A stretch of DNA of 64,000 nucleotides from Pelobates cultripes (lineage: Eukaryota; Chordata; Amphibia; Anura; Pelobatidae), in contig OW240921.1 of the NCBI GenBank assembly GCA_933207985.1, positions 98,597,366 through 98,661,365 on the forward strand, given 5' to 3'. Within the stretch, counting starts at the first letter, position 1. The number at the start of each line of letters is the position of its first letter. Position numbers and translations under genes: made by a program. The notes under the pieces were generated by a model. It saw only the letters and a program-made list of their open reading frames with translations, did no database searches and was not told the origin of the DNA. This document shows, piece after piece, positions 43,367 to 56,289 of the stretch.

Positions 43367-43475
43367 CTCGTATAGCCAATACATGAATTCAATGGGACAA
43401 TAGAAATGGCATCTATTACAGCATGGTAAATTGACTGTGAATTGCCTGAGGATAATACCCTCAGTCCCAGAGGAG

Positions 43476-43481
43476 CAGGTG
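43476..43481. promoter_or_regulatory. CAGGTG E-box upstream of hes5
   Basis: CAGGTG between the two Su(H)-type sites. E-boxes near RBPJ sites allow proneural bHLH activators to cooperate with Notch. A single 6-mer is weak evidence. Confidence 0.35.
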
Positions 43482-43529
43482 GAGAGTGTGTAACACAACA
43501 CAGACAAGCTTTAAAATGAGGTGGAAAAA

Positions 43530-43537
43530 CGTGGGAA
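43530..43537 (+). promoter_or_regulatory. Second Su(H)/RBPJ-type site upstream of hes5
   Basis: CGTGGGAA on the plus strand, opposite to the proximal site and about 170 bases further upstream. Too far apart for a classic close head-to-head pair. Confidence 0.55.
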
Positions 43538-43639
43538 AGAACGTCCCATCATTATAATCAAACTGATTCCCGATGAGAACATCAACAGTGCAATATGCTG
43601 CTCTTTTTGAAGTGTGCTGGTGCGGTCACCCACGTACTT

Positions 43640-44518
43640 ACTGTACCCTGCCAAAGCAGATGTTGCAGAATATGACACTTATATTACTTACATGGGCCAT
43701 GGGAAATCATTGAAATGCTAAAGCAAGTGCCTTGTGTGCAGTTCTCTTTTCTTAATAATACTACTACTACAAAAAAAAAAAAAGCAGATGTTTTTAATTA
43801 TATTTTGGCCTATTTTGTTTCAGTACTAGTATGCGTCCTTTATTTATTTATTTCCTTAATTGACATGTGTGATTTTTGTATTATTATAATTTCTATTTAA
43901 ATAATTATACTTTTCTACAGGGCTAGAAAAAAAACATGTTATTGAGAATGTCTTACTTTTGCATTTTAGATATGGCATATTTTATATATTAGTCAGTGAT
44001 GACTAACCTTGGCAGCTGTAACTCTTCACTTCTCTTGTCTATTTTTTGTGAATTATTTTATATTGATCTATATTGATGTGGCCCTTCTGGTTTTCTAAAA
44101 GCATATACCAGGGTTTTCCATGTGCTAAGTACGCGATTCATATCATAAGACTGGTAGAAAGAAGGCATTTAGGTCAATATGTTAATGGACCAGACACAGG
44201 CAATTATTGTATTACAGTTATATTCTTCAATTGTAAAAATAAAATCTTTATTTGAACTCATTTAATTTGTACCCCTCCTATAATCTCTCTTTACAATCTG
44301 GCTTACTATTGACAACGTAGTCCTAAAACCTTCAGGTACAACGTGCAAAATTAATGAGTGATGCACCACGGTAGTCTTCCGCACATCAGTACTGGTTTTA
44401 TCATTTAATTTAAGAGAAATTAAATAATTTAAAGAAATTAAAGAAATCATTTTTTAAAAATTTGTCCTGAAAGCCACTTATAACAAACAACCACCCTTTT
44501 CTCATAGATACACACATT
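43640..44518. other. Upstream of hes5, nothing recognised
   Basis: AT-rich, no repeat or coding signal identified. Confidence 0.5.
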
Positions 44519-44955
44519 TTAAAGAAACACCCCAGGCACCACACTCATTACAGCTCACTGTAGTGGTTAAAGTGCTAGGAGTGCCCCGGCACCACCCTGT
44601 TTATAAGGAATGAAACCATTTTCGAATGGTTTTACTTCTTACCTAGGGTCCACCAGCCTCCATTACCTACACTCACTACCATCAACTGATAGACAGGCGT
44701 TACTCAGCAGGAACTGTCTTTAGATCAATTGAGAGCAATCAGCTGATGCTTTCTGCCCATGAGCTAAGATCTGCACTGCTAACAGAAGTTCCTCATGAGG
44801 ACCTTACAGTTTTTTGGGAGATAGTAGTGGAGGCGGGATCGTTGCTCTGTGGACCACAGGTAAGAAGTCAAACTGTTAAAAAATGGTTTGACTTCTAATG
44901 ATAGGGGCTCCTGGGCACTCCTGACAGTATAACCACTAAGAGTGTCTGAATGTGT
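44519..44955. mobile_element. TTAA MITE, right end decayed
   Basis: Left TTAAAGAAACACCCCAGGCA, then TGTAGTGGTTAAAGTGCTAGG and, inverted near the right end, CATAACCAC sequence. Family of 48854-49296 and 61016-61374. Confidence 0.65.
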
Positions 44956-45413
44956 TAGTGTGTGTGTGACTGATTATGGTACAAATGCTATAAAATATTT
45001 CTAAATATTTGTAAATTTTCCCGTAAAGAGGACAATCAGCAATGACAGGTGTTTGAACCCTCTTTTAGGCTTAAAAGACACTTGCACTCTTACAGACACA
45101 GTAAGATACCCGCTCAAACAGCCACATTCAGACACTCTTACAGCTACTTTTACACACGTTCATAAACACACAGCAACCTCCCACAAACTCACTTCTGGAC
45201 TGGTAGTAATAGATTCTCATTCATGACATTAAACTGGGCATGGTCTAATTCAGCACCGATCACTATTGCTACATAAGAGTGCAGAAAGACCCTGCTATGG
45301 TCAGACCACGTGCCGCTCCCTCAGACCCTGAGGTTTCTCCCTTAGACTGGGGGGCAAGCTGAAAATCACAGCAGCTGAGCGCAATTGGTCAGCCGTGTGG
45401 GATTTAAATATAT

Positions 45414-45493
45414 TTAATCCCTTAAGGACCAAACTTCTGGAATAAAAGGGATTCATGACATGTCACACATGTCATGTGTCCTTAAGGGGTTAA
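45414..45493. mobile_element. 80-bp TTAA MITE with CCCTTAAGGAC termini
   Basis: TTAATCCCTTAAGGACCAAA at the left and TGTCCTTAAGGGGTTAA at the right. Contains ACTTCTGGAATAAAAGGGA and a CATGTCACACATGTCATG palindrome. Opposite orientation to 22125-22195. Confidence 0.88.
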
Positions 45494-47179
45494 AGGGCTG
45501 TATGCAGCGCTAATTTTAAATGCTGCATGCAGCTCATTTGTTAGTCTGGCGCCACTAAATATGCCCTCAGCTGACATAACAGAGCTCCAGCTATCAATTG
45601 ATGCCTGGGTTTACCTGGTCTGAGGACAGACTTACCCTGCTCACACCACAATGGAAGGATGTTCCATTCTGTCATAACTTCTTCAGAGCCCAGTCTGTTG
45701 AGGACAGCATTGAACGCCCTACGATCCTTAAGGGATTAAAAAAGCCCGGATAGTGATATCGAACTGGGATACGGAGAGTTATGCCAGATCTGCCAAGGAA
45801 CAACCTGATAAAAGACCACATTGTCCTCCCTGTACCCTGTCTAGGTATTTTGGGCACTTTTGCATGAGTTTGGTTTATTGTTTGCTTTTGATGAAAATAT
45901 AATCATTAGTTACTATAAATGTAATCACCTGGTTATCATTCTAGTAAGAAGAAATAAATTTTGTTCCTAATATTTTAAAGTAGTATTTTAAAGTAAATTT
46001 TAGATGGTATTTTTTTTTTAATGTAATGTGCTGTGTACACCTGTGTATCTTAGATTTTCTTCCTTAGCACGAGGAGGTAGGTTTTCTTATAACACAAAAA
46101 AAAATTTATAATAATTACATTAAAAATTGTAAAAATAACAATTTTAATTTAAAAAATATATATTTTTAGATTAAAAGCGAAAAGTACCCATCGTATTACT
46201 ATTGAATCTTTTTTTTTTTTGCACCACAAAATGCACCATTTAAATCCTTTCGTGCTTCTTCATTAAGCGTTTTCTAAAAGATCAGTATGTTGCATTGTGT
46301 TATGCAAATGAAGATTTAATAGTGTTGTGCTGGAGTCTTTTTTTGGATTTTGTACATCGAACCCGACTGGGGGGTCCTAACTCATTGCTCTTTGCCTGAG
46401 ATACTTTTTATTCCCAGGGAGAGATGGTTAACGTTTGGCTTACTTAAAATGATAAAAAAGCGAATGCTTTGTGCACAGTTATGCTCTCCAAGTTTGGTAA
46501 AGCAGAGATGTTTAGTTATTTACTTATTATTTATGATAAATGCAAGAATATTTTTATGACAATTTTTATTTTTAAATTACTTAACAAGAATACAAAACAC
46601 ACACATCAACTACAAATGGCAAAGAATACCAAAGCAGATTGTACAGGTCATGCGTGACAAATTCTAAAGTAAACACGACTTACTCATAAAAACTAATAAA
46701 GAAGTAAAATAAAGTTGGCAATACATTATTGTATAATCCTGAAATAAGAAAATAAAGCAGGAAAGATGAAGAGCAAGAACATTTATAATTTTAATGAACA
46801 ATAAATTGCTCAATCAATTGTTGCTAAACTGGAGTTAGGCAAAAACTATTATTTTGTAAACATTCTAATTATTAGATATTTAGTTGTGCCAGCATTTTGC
46901 CTTTCTGAGATTGAGAAAAAATGTATTATTATGTTGGGTAATACCCCCCTCTGTCAGTCAACGCATATTTTATGACATTATTGCGCCATACTCTTTGAGG
47001 AATTTATCTCTAATCAGGGGTGGATTGACCACGCATGCACAGAACGAAGTTTGCAGAGAAATTTCAGTGAAATGTTGCAGGGGGCCCATGATGACACAGA
47101 AGGCCCCTGCAACCTATCACACTTCAAATAAATGCCCCTGTTCAGTGTGAGACTTGGTAGTATACCTGCGCTCATTGAC
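45494..47179. other. Intergenic, nothing recognised
   Basis: AT-rich with short A or T runs. No coding or repeat call can be supported. Confidence 0.5.
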
Positions 47180-47629
47180 TTAAAGGACCACTATAGGCAC
47201 CCAGACCACTTCAGCTCAATGAAGTGGTCTGGGTGCCAGGTCCCTCTAGTTTTAACCCTGCAGCTGAAAACATAGCAGTTTCAGAAAAACTGCTATGTTT
47301 ACACTGAGGGTTAATCCAGCCTCTAGTGACTGTCTCCCTGAAAATCACAGTGATAAGTCGCTGGACGTCCATAGGAAAGTATTGAGTAATGCTCTCTTAT
47401 GGGTGTTTTGAATTCGTGCGCTGCTCTTGCCGCGCATGCCCATTCGGCGCTGACGTCGGAGGGGGAGGAGAAGTCACCAGTGTCGAGGGAGCCCGGCGCT
47501 GGATTAAGGTAAGTGGCTGATGGGGGTTTTAACCCCTTAAGCTCAGCAGGAGGGGGACCATGAGGGTGGGGGGGGACCTAATAACTCTATGGGGCCAGGA
47601 AAACGAAACAAACTATAGTGCTCCTTTAA
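47180..47629. mobile_element. TTAA MITE (AGGACCACTATAG family)
   Basis: Left TTAAAGGACCACTATAGGCA, right CTATAGTGCTCCTTTAA. The interior has the CATAGCAGTTTCAGAAAAAC hairpin, CGCGCATGCCCATTC and GTCCATAGGAAAGTATT. Confidence 0.88.
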
Positions 47630-48853
47630 ATCATTTTTCTGATACAACTATTTAGGCCTATATTTAAAAATTCCTTTTTCCAGCAAATCTCACTTCAGAG
47701 AATAATCCTGACAGTGTTTTATTTGAACGTTATATTTAACATTTACTTAATACACCTATATTTGGTCTTCGAAGGGCCCCAGATGGCTTTTAGTCCGTCC
47801 CTGTCTCTGGTGTCACAAAATTGGGACTGCCAGTCAGATTCAGGACTGTTCGGAGGTGTTAAATACTGCATGATCATATTCCGAAATGTTTGCTTTTGAA
47901 TGTACATAATGTTGTGTTTTATTACATTTATTACAGCATAAGCAAGTGCTGGCTGATACTTATAGGACTTGTAATCCGCAGCCAGTGGAACTCTGCATGT
48001 CATTCAAGGTTCAAACTCACTTATTTAAGGCAATGATTCCCATTTCCCAGGCACAAAATACAAAAGTTCGATTCTATTTTAAAGTTGTTTTATTTGGGAG
48101 TATGTATTAGTGAGAAACAAAAAATGCTCTTTATAGACAGGTTCACATAATGCAGCTATTGGGGTGTAATGCCAAGCTGAAAAGCAATCCTTTTCAGACA
48201 GATTTTAACTATTCTTAAAATTGCTTATAACCAACCCTTTTCTCTTCTTTGACAGCTCATCGGGTGTCAAGGGGCATTACTTTCCCAGGTTTAAGAGGTC
48301 CATGACAATACTTCTAGATCAATGTGTTTCTTGGGAAAGGATTGATCCAGATGGCCTGCAGGGACAAGAATTGCTGATAGACACAATACTAAGTTAAACA
48401 TCGTTGGTAAATTGCCTCTTTTAGACACACTTGTTTTGTCCCTTCTTCTGAAAGTTACAAAAAGAAAGAAAACTGTGGGGGATTCTGAGAAATTGACATC
48501 CCATTCAGTCCATAAATTTCTCAGCAAATGAGAGGCCAATATCCAACACCTCCCAGCCTTTTTAGAGCCACACGGGTTTGATTCTGTAACTGGAGATATG
48601 TTTAGCTCTGCTAATTGAAAATCAATCTCCCATAGATTTCAGTGATGGGCTTTCTTTTCAATAACCCAATTAATCTCTGGATCTAAACTCGAACAGTGAA
48701 TCGCCATTACGTAAATGGGGTTCCAACATTAAACTCTATACCGATCTAAAAATGAAGAATTACCTAGTCACTGAGCAAAGCAACAACTAACATTTAAATA
48801 GAAACCATCACATGAAATAATTTTTAATATTATATATTGGTATCCTTCTATAT
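47630..48853. other. Intergenic, nothing recognised
   Basis: No coding, RNA or repeat signal supported. Confidence 0.5.
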
Positions 48854-49296
48854 TTAAAGAAACACTCCAAGCAACATAAGTAATACAGCACTCTGTAGTG
48901 GTTATAGTGTCAATGGTGCTTTGGCACTCTTGCCCCCGCACATCCCCCATTAAACCTTTTTAGAATGGTTTGACTTCATTCCTGGGCTCTGCTAGGTGTC
49001 ACTCCCTGCTCCCACTACTCAAGCCAGAGAGCTGGAACCTCCTGCTTAGGAGTTTCCGTTAGATCTACTGAGCTAAGCCCTGAACTGCAGAGCTCAGCTC
49101 AAACAGAGAGCTTCCGGTTCTCTGGCTGTGATAGGGGACGTGGGGAGCAGCATCTGGCGGGCCTAAGGTAAGAGGTCAGACCTAAAATAGTTTGATTAGT
49201 TACAATGGGGTGGTGCCTGAGTACTCCTGTCCCCATAACCACTACAGCCCATTGCAGTGGTTATGAGTAGTTTTGGTGCTTGTAGTTTTGCTTTAA
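48854..49296. mobile_element. TTAA MITE (AAAGAAACACTCC termini)
   Basis: Left TTAAAGAAACACTCCAAGCA, then TGTAGTGGTTATAGTG. The right part repeats this inverted (CATAACCACTACAG) and ends TTTTGCTTTAA. Confidence 0.75.
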
Positions 49297-50149
49297 CAAA
49301 TACGTATTTCTACGACATGAAAAGATAAATTTAGTCATTAAGCCACAGTGCTGTATTTACCTGTGTCATTGATCTAAATGCCTTCGTTTTGGTTTTCTAT
49401 CAATCATTGTCACTCATCAGAAAAAAAGGGGTAACACTAGATAAACGTGTTTTTCAATATTTTATTCAATGATGCAATTTCCAGACAAGTGATGGCCCCC
49501 CCCGACACACCTTATTGCCCACCCCACTTTCATGCCTCCCAGTTTTGGAAGAAATTAAACATTTTAGAAAATGTAGCTATACACACAACAGAAAATAAAG
49601 ACAGTAAAGCAGGAGATGACTACTAACGTACATACGTTTCTCAAGCTGTTTTGCGAATGGAGAGGGACTGATTGTCTGAAAACGTCAGCTGACCTCTCTA
49701 ACCCACTTATTGGCGTCCCTGCTCGCGAAAGTTCTAGGCTTCCATTTTGAAACTTTTCAGCAGGTGGACGTTGGAGGTGGCAGATCAATCCGGCACTAGA
49801 TAAGAGACTTTGGGGTTCGTGAGCACTTTAACTCGTAAAGGTAAGGCAGCGCCAGGTACTTCCTGACAAAAAAAATTACCTAATTTCTATAAAGATTGAA
49901 GGACGATTGATCCAGGGTCTTTCTGCCAACTTTAAACTTCTCTGATATTTTCTAAGAAACCATGTTTCTGTTTTGATTGGTCGGCAATAAAGCGTTCTAT
50001 TTCTATGTTGTTGTCTTATAGATTGTAACAATATTTGCTGTTGTTACTGGGAAGCTTGAACAGGTAAGTCAAGCACAATTAAAGTCATATCTGCAGGGCA
50101 TTTACCATCTCGTTCCCAGGACCTGTGAAAGACAAGCCTAACAGACTGC
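49297..50149. other. Intergenic, with a MITE fragment
   Basis: 49610-49865 is related to the MITE at 15828-16237 (GTCAGCTGACCTCTC, GGTAAGGCAGCGCCAGG). The rest shows nothing. Confidence 0.5.
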
Positions 50150-50250
50150 CAGATGGTCTGTGGAGAGAAACATTTCTCTTTCATTGAATCAAATCAAGCA
50201 ACATCACTAATGGGAGTACTAGTCAGAGGACACACTTCTATTGTTCTACA
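50150..50250 (-). promoter_or_regulatory. Candidate hes5 enhancer module 1
   Basis: Minus-strand order: GAACAATAGAAGTGTG (50231-50246), CATTAGTGATG (near 50202-50212) and CCATCTG (50150-50156). The spacing from the CACACTTCT box to the E-box is 74 bases, versus 73 and 75 in modules 2 and 3. The Su(H) position found in the other two is degenerate here (GGGAGG near 50278). Function is inferred from shared layout only. Confidence 0.5.
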
Positions 50251-50919
50251 GAAACATGTCAGCGATTGAAGCAAAGGGAGGAGGTTGAGGCTGTGAGAAC
50301 TTCGCTGGAATACAAACCCACACAGCCTGACGCTAATAACTTGTTGTCAATCTGCTATTATTACGGAGTACCATGAACTCCTGCATTTATTTGATGATCC
50401 CCTCCTTGTAAACCTTATGGACACAACACTTTCTCAGGGACCTTTATTTACCAACAGAGGAGAAGAAGGCTGTTTAGCGGTTTTCTTTTCAAATTCTCGC
50501 TAACAGCACAATCTTATTATATGACAGATGGACACCCATAGAGATTACTTTAACCCTATCCATCTTTTTTTTTATGTACTATTGGCAAATATGACTTTTA
50601 CAATTATTATTAATAGTCATAATAATTATTAATAAAAATAATAATTATTAATAATTATTAATGGAAATCATTATTAATAATTATTAATATAAATAATAAC
50701 ATATTATTTAGAACAAAAGCACACAATTTATAAATAAATATAAATTCATAAAGGTTTGTGTAGTAACTTTGAGTATCCTTCACACCCTCTCTTAAATTTT
50801 TATATATTAACAAAAAAACACTCTAAAAAATTCCTTCCCCTTCCCACTTCTCATTTGCTTTAGGTAAAGCTGCTAAACTGAATATCCTACTGTGAGCAGT
50901 TTGTCTGGGCTGATATACA
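50251..50919. other. Intergenic, AT-rich
   Basis: Contains a run of TAATAATTATTAAT repeats at about 50604-50705. Nothing else recognised. Confidence 0.5.
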
Positions 50920-51058
50920 ATTATAATTGTTTATATAGTACCAATGTAATCCATGGCACTGTATGTAGGTAAACAAGAAAAAAACTTTTAACACAAAATG
51001 TTTGACATATAAGAAGTGCAGATGAAGAGGACCCTGCTCTAATAGACTTACTATCTAA
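50920..51058. repeat. Copy of the ATT-flanked interspersed repeat
   Basis: TTTATATAGTACCAATGTAATCC and GAGGACCCTGCTCTAATAGAC correspond to the repeats at 33040-33315 and 54970-55115. Confidence 0.55.
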
Positions 51059-51062
51059 ATCG

Positions 51063-51200
51063 GGGATAGCCAAAAAGGTAGATCCCCAGATGTTCTAAAA
51101 AAAAACTACAGCTTCCATGATGCCTTGTCATACTAAAAGCCTGCAAAGCATCAAGGGAGTTGTAGTTCTACATCTGGGAATCTACTTTTTGGGCACCCCA
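51063..51200. repeat. Short inverted repeat, hAT-MITE-like
   Basis: GGGGATAGCCAAAAAGGTAGAT at the left is mirrored by ATCTACTTTTTGGGCACCCC at the right. The inner arms contain ACTACAGCTTCC and GGGAGTTGTAGT. No clear target duplication. Confidence 0.65.
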
Positions 51201-51205
51201 ACTAT

Positions 51206-53585
51206 GAATAGGATTTGCCTGTTCCAACAAATGAGAACTCATTACCATAGCATATGAACCAATTTTGGCTCTGAACTAGGGACTCCAAAAAGACATTATT
51301 TAAAACTGTTGTCATGTCTCACAGAAAAAGTACAATGTAGAATAAGTAAGTGGTAAAGAAATACCAATGTTTGACTAGATAGGAGTTTATTTCCCCTCTA
51401 TTGTAACATAAAAAATACCAAACATTCTTTGATCTTTCTAAAAAATGATTACTTTGTTTAAATCTCTATTTGTAAATAATTATCATATATCCTCTTTGTA
51501 CTACTCAAACGGTGGAATTGTTTGCCTCCAAACATATAAAATGTATGCACAGCACAAATAAACTATCTTAGTCTTCCCATTGTTCTCAATAAGAGTGCAA
51601 TGCATATCTGATTAACCCTTGCCCCAGGGAGCAGGCGGCAGGGGTGGAGGGGGGGTTATGGTATATTTAACTGAGCAGTCATCAGCAGTTTCATGCATGA
51701 AAAGACATGTTTGAAACCTATTGGCAATCCAGATTCTATTAACTGACCGATTAGCAATAAGTCAATTTTGACATTTCCTGCATTCACCTACTGTACAAGA
51801 ACTTGTACAGCTGGGGGAATAATGGTTTTACCCTGTGATGTCACACAGTGCAGGCTTACAGCTCCTTCAACCATATTTTTTTTTTTCAGTCATCATTGAT
51901 AGTTATAATTTTATCAGTATTGTTTAACTGCTTGCTATAAAATACAGGGGTTCTTTCAACAGTAAAATGTATGCAAATTTTGGTGTATTTTGCACAATAT
52001 TTTAACAGTTATAGGTCTTCTCCAAGCTTGAGTGAAGGATAATTAATGATGCATTAAAAAAAAAAAAATTGTATATAATAAAAATAGCATATAAAGAGAG
52101 GGTTGGAAAAAGGAAAGCACTCCAAATGAATATTTGTAAGAAAGGAATGTGTTCGAAGAAGATAAGAAAGATGGCATAACTACAGAGTGTGAAAATTGAG
52201 TAAAGGGGTATGTGGGTGCTATGGATTAATGGGAAGATGTGACCCAGAGAAGGCTGAAGAAATAGACCTGTTTGAAGAAAGATGCATGATACAGTTGCAG
52301 TTGTTTGATCCCCAGTGTGGAAAATTTAAAGCTTGAATTGTGCCATATGTTCTTCTATACATTGACATGTTCTTTTTAATAGGGCTCATTAAAAATAGAT
52401 TGAACATAAATTGTGTGTTGTTGATCACTTTGTTTAATTAGCAAACTTTCCAGGCATTCATGGAATGAATCCATAAACATTCATCATGGGTGATCTCATA
52501 AAATGGGTAAATATAGTAATTATTTATGCTCGTCTACATAGCAATAGAGTGAAGAGCGTTGTCTAAAACACAGTTGAGATAGAATAATTGTATGCTTTTG
52601 GGAAAGATTTGACACCCACCAGCTGGAGCAGGATGCAGCCGGATGCTACAAATTAATCGGAGCTTTCAATAGATCTCACAAGTTCATGAACCCTGTCCAT
52701 GTCATACTGCTGGCTACAATAATTCTATTATCATTATGTGATTATATGTACATCTCAAACGTGTTCCGCAGTGCTGCAAATTGGAAATGGTGCAAATAGT
52801 TTCTGAAAATATTGACAAGGAACTCGTGCATTTTATATACATAAAAAAAAAAAAAATACATGAAATGAGTATATAAAAATATGGTAATAAAATATTTATT
52901 GTGCAGGAACCAGTGACCAATATTATGTGCTGTGCTATCAACATATACAAAAAAAAAAAGAAAAATTAGTGCACACATTTATATACTCTACCAATAGGAG
53001 ACATAGTATAAATTGTACTTAAGTTGTACATATACTATTTTTTTTTTAAAAAACCTGGAAAAAAAGTGCGCAAATTTGCGCAAAGCTTTTCAAAGATTTT
53101 GTCTTGTATATTAAAGAGATACTATAGATAAAGAGTGGGAAATGTGATGAAAGGATTGGTAATTTCCATTGTGTAGCAAAAGAAGCAGCAGATGAAAAAT
53201 TTGGTAAATTGCGCCAGAAAATAACGCAAAACTGTCTCCAATACTTTGATACATCCCATCTACAGTGTCACGACAGTGAGTTACTGTACTTTATTGCTGC
53301 TTACGTTTGATCTCTGACCTTTTTCAATCAACTCTAAGCGGTAGTCCAGGAGTACATATCTGGCAAAAATCTATAATCATTAGAATTTCCAAGGAACAAG
53401 GAAGGAAAGATAATAATTATAAATAATATAAAAATATGACATAGGAGTCATAAAGAAAGGGGAAAAAAAACATGACAGGGCCACTTTATGGGGTAAAACT
53501 TTTAACAAACAGATTAGTCTCAAACTTTCAGAATTGCCACCTGTCCTCTGACATCCGACCGTACGTTTTTCACTGGGTTTTAGCG
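51206..53585. other. Intergenic, nothing recognised
   Basis: 2.4 kb, AT-rich with A/T runs (52850, 52950, 53040). No gene, RNA or clear repeat. Confidence 0.5.
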
Positions 53586-53589
53586 CGGT

Positions 53590-53845
53590 GGTTGGCTGAG
53601 AGTGTCAGGTGACACTCTCAGCCGATCTGTGGTGCCCAGTCTGAGGCTTCCTGATTGATGCTTAGGGCCATAAAATAATGTTGCTGAGCAGGCGACGGGC
53701 ACCATATTTGAACGTTTGGACTTAAAAGATTTGTAAATGTTTAACCCCTTGAGGTAAGGTGGTGCAGGGTGGGACCCTTGGTACCATAACAACTTTATAG
53801 AGATTAAGTTGTTAAAGTTGTTATGGTCCCTGGAGTGGTCCTTTA
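53590..53845. mobile_element. Right part of a TTAA MITE
   Basis: Ends GTCCCTGGAGTGGTCCTTTAA, with GTACCATAACAACTTTATAG inverted to AAAGTTGTTATGG and a CTGAGAGTGTCAGGTGACACTCTCAG palindrome at 53598. Left terminus not found. Confidence 0.65.
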
Positions 53846-54219
53846 ACACAATGCAATTGTTACCAGTCCTGCTTAAATATATTCCAATCTATGTAGATAT
53901 ATACATTAAGTTGCTATTATATTATGTACGGGTTACATTGCATTATTTTACTTCACTGTTTTTCATGATATATTGGTTACTACATCATTTTTTACTCTTA
54001 TTGCTTTTTCAAATACATCTATCTGTTGTTGACAGTATTGATGATAAAAGAAGCCACTCATTCAGTGTGTTCTGTTATCTAGCCAATGTAACAGTCTGAT
54101 ATATAATTCAATGTTTGTATGGAAAGAAAAATACACAGGAAATTATCACTTTTTGCCAAGTATCAGCAACAGGAGCTGACAGGCCTTGATCAATGTTCTA
54201 GTCAGTATTGAATTGCCTA
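53846..54219. other. Intergenic, nothing recognised
   Basis: AT-rich leader into candidate module 2. Confidence 0.45.
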
Positions 54220-54360
54220 CAGATGGCTTGCCTGGATCAAGACATCCAGAGAGGACAAAGGAAAGTCAAATACCATTGCTAATTCAGCATGTAGCCCGGC
54301 ACACTTCTTTTGTTCTCCCGATTGAATGAAGTGAATAGGCCAAAAGTGTGGGAAACGCTG
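54220..54360 (-). promoter_or_regulatory. Candidate hes5 enhancer module 2 (E-box, SOX-like box, Su(H) site)
   Basis: Minus-strand order: TTCCCACA (54347-54354), GAACAAAAGAAGTGTG (54300-54315), AATTAGCAATGGTA (54271-54284), TTTGACTTTCC, and CCATCTG (54220-54226). Exactly 120 bases lie between the Su(H) octamer and the E-box heptamer, as in module 3. AACAAAAG resembles a SOX site, and ATTAGCAAT a homeodomain or POU site. About 11 kb upstream of hes5. Confidence 0.6.
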
Positions 54361-54965
54361 AGCAACTTGGAACTCACAGAATCAGGGGATTGTAGCAAAG
54401 TCCTGTCACGAGTTCAGCATCTGCCTCAGAAAGCGGGAAATGGACAAGTTATAAAAAAATAAAAAAAAGGTCATACCTAAGACATTTATGAGGATTAGCC
54501 AACTAGGTAGAAATGGCAAGTGATAGACGTAGAAAGATATATATATATTTTTTTTTAATGAACATTGAAAATACAGTAAACGGTACAGGGAATTCTCTAC
54601 TAATCGCTTGTTAAGCTATAATCTGAGAGTAATAGCTACTTTTTAAAATGTAAAAAAAAGTACATTTGCTCTTTAAATCATGGATAACAGATGAATTTGT
54701 AGCAAATCTTGGATCAGGGCTTTTACGGATCCCAAATTCTGGAGGGGCACTGCTGAATTCTGTATGAGATTTTATCATTTGAAAATGGACACATATTTAT
54801 ACAAACACAAACAAACACACTTACAAACATAGATACAGTGACAAATAAGTACATCTATACCCACACACAAAAAAATGTGTTGAAAGGATTATTAGATAAA
54901 AAAAATAGTTTTGAGGTAACAGTTGTCCTTCAAGTGTTTTTATTTTTTGAATACTGTGATTATTA
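54361..54965. other. Intergenic, nothing recognised
   Basis: Includes a short AT run at 54539-54556. No other feature. Confidence 0.45.
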
Positions 54966-54969
54966 TTAT

Positions 54970-55115
54970 TATTTTACTATTATTTATATAGGGCCATCAG
55001 ATTCCGTAGCGCTGTACAATGGGTGGACTAACAGACATGTAATTGTAACCAGACAACTGGACGTACAGGAACAGAGGGGGTGGAGGGCCCTGCTCAATGA
55101 GCTTACATTCCGCCT
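54970..55115. repeat. Copy of the ATT-flanked interspersed repeat
   Basis: Preceded by ATTATTATTATT, then TTATATAGGGCCATCAG, CCGTAGCGCTGTACAATGGG and GAGGGCCCTGCTCAATGAGC. Class not determined. Confidence 0.65.
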
Positions 55116-56289
55116 TGGTAAATTGGTGTACATACACTTGTTTCCTTTGTGGGGTTTTTAAATAAATATCTATATATGATCAACCTGGATGTAGCTTTAG
55201 TGAGGTTTTCTGGCATCCTTTGTGGCATGCTGTGCTCTGCTGTTTTATCTAGAATAACACATTTGTCAAAGTACATGGATGTTGCATGCTTTGTTATGTG
55301 CTATGCTACTGTTACATACGTACAGAGTTTGCAGACAGTTATTTTGCATGGCTCAGTGCCATTCGGTGTGCTGTTTTTTTGTGTAGACTGCAGACACCTT
55401 TTTCTCTTAGGTTGGGTGGGAAGGGTGGGTTCCTCTGAATGCAGCAGTTGCAGATCTTTTATGATATTGCATATTACCTGTAAGATCATATAATACGTCA
55501 CTACTAAAAGGGTGTGTAGCTGGGTTTTTTTTGTAGTAAAGCTGCAGTGGTACTTCAGTGGTACTGCAGTGGTAAAGTGGTACTTTCAGTGCAGGTGTTA
55601 CTTTTTAAAACAATATTATGCTTGTTTTGTAGCCATCTTGTTTGAATGAGACATACAGTGTATTGAGGTGTTCATCACGGTCTTCACTATCGGAAGAGGT
55701 CCCATTGTATATTCCTTAGTGGCGGAACTACCATGGTTGCAACAGTTGCAGACTGGCCCTCAGGCAAAATGGGCAAATGCTTGATGGGCTGCAATGGCCA
55801 CAGGCTGTGCCTGACAGACCAGCCAGCAAATCCTGCATTTTGTCGGTGGGAGGAGAAGGTTGTGTGTGTGCCTGTTCTGCACCTTCTAATTGTGGAGACC
55901 AAGTGCAAGGCTCCAGATAGAGTATCAGAGTGTTGCCGTGTGTTACTACAGCAATGCTCTGATACTTCCCTAGAGCTCCTCTCACGTAGCAGTCTGGAGT
56001 CTGCACTTCTGTAGTGCTCTTCAAGGGGAATCATCCACTGGATTACCAAATACCACCAAGGTACAAGGATTCCCGGACCAAGGGAAGATGGAGGGAGGGG
56101 GAATAATTTTCTAAAGTTGTTTTTTTTTTGTACCATCCCCAACGCCTACTAAGGAGTCTATCTCGCACCATGCTACAACAACTACAGAGCCTACACACAC
56201 ATCCTCCTCCTCCCCCACCCCCTCACACACAAACACTCTACAGGCCCCATCTATCCCCCAAAACATACACAACAGCCATTAACCCCCTC
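55116..56289. other. Intergenic, possible hAT-like remnant
   Basis: AGTGGCGGAACTACCATGG near 55720 resembles a hAT terminus, but no matching right end was found. An open frame on the minus strand at 55687-56142 has no recognisable domain. Confidence 0.3.

Noticed and set aside
43600..43640. GAAGTGTGCTGG near 43609 as a fourth copy of the hes5 modules
   Set aside because: Only nine bases match, and the ATTAG core and CCATCTG are not found at the expected spacing.
55687..56142. 151-residue minus-strand open frame
   Set aside because: No recognisable domain or splice sites; overlaps a possible hAT remnant.
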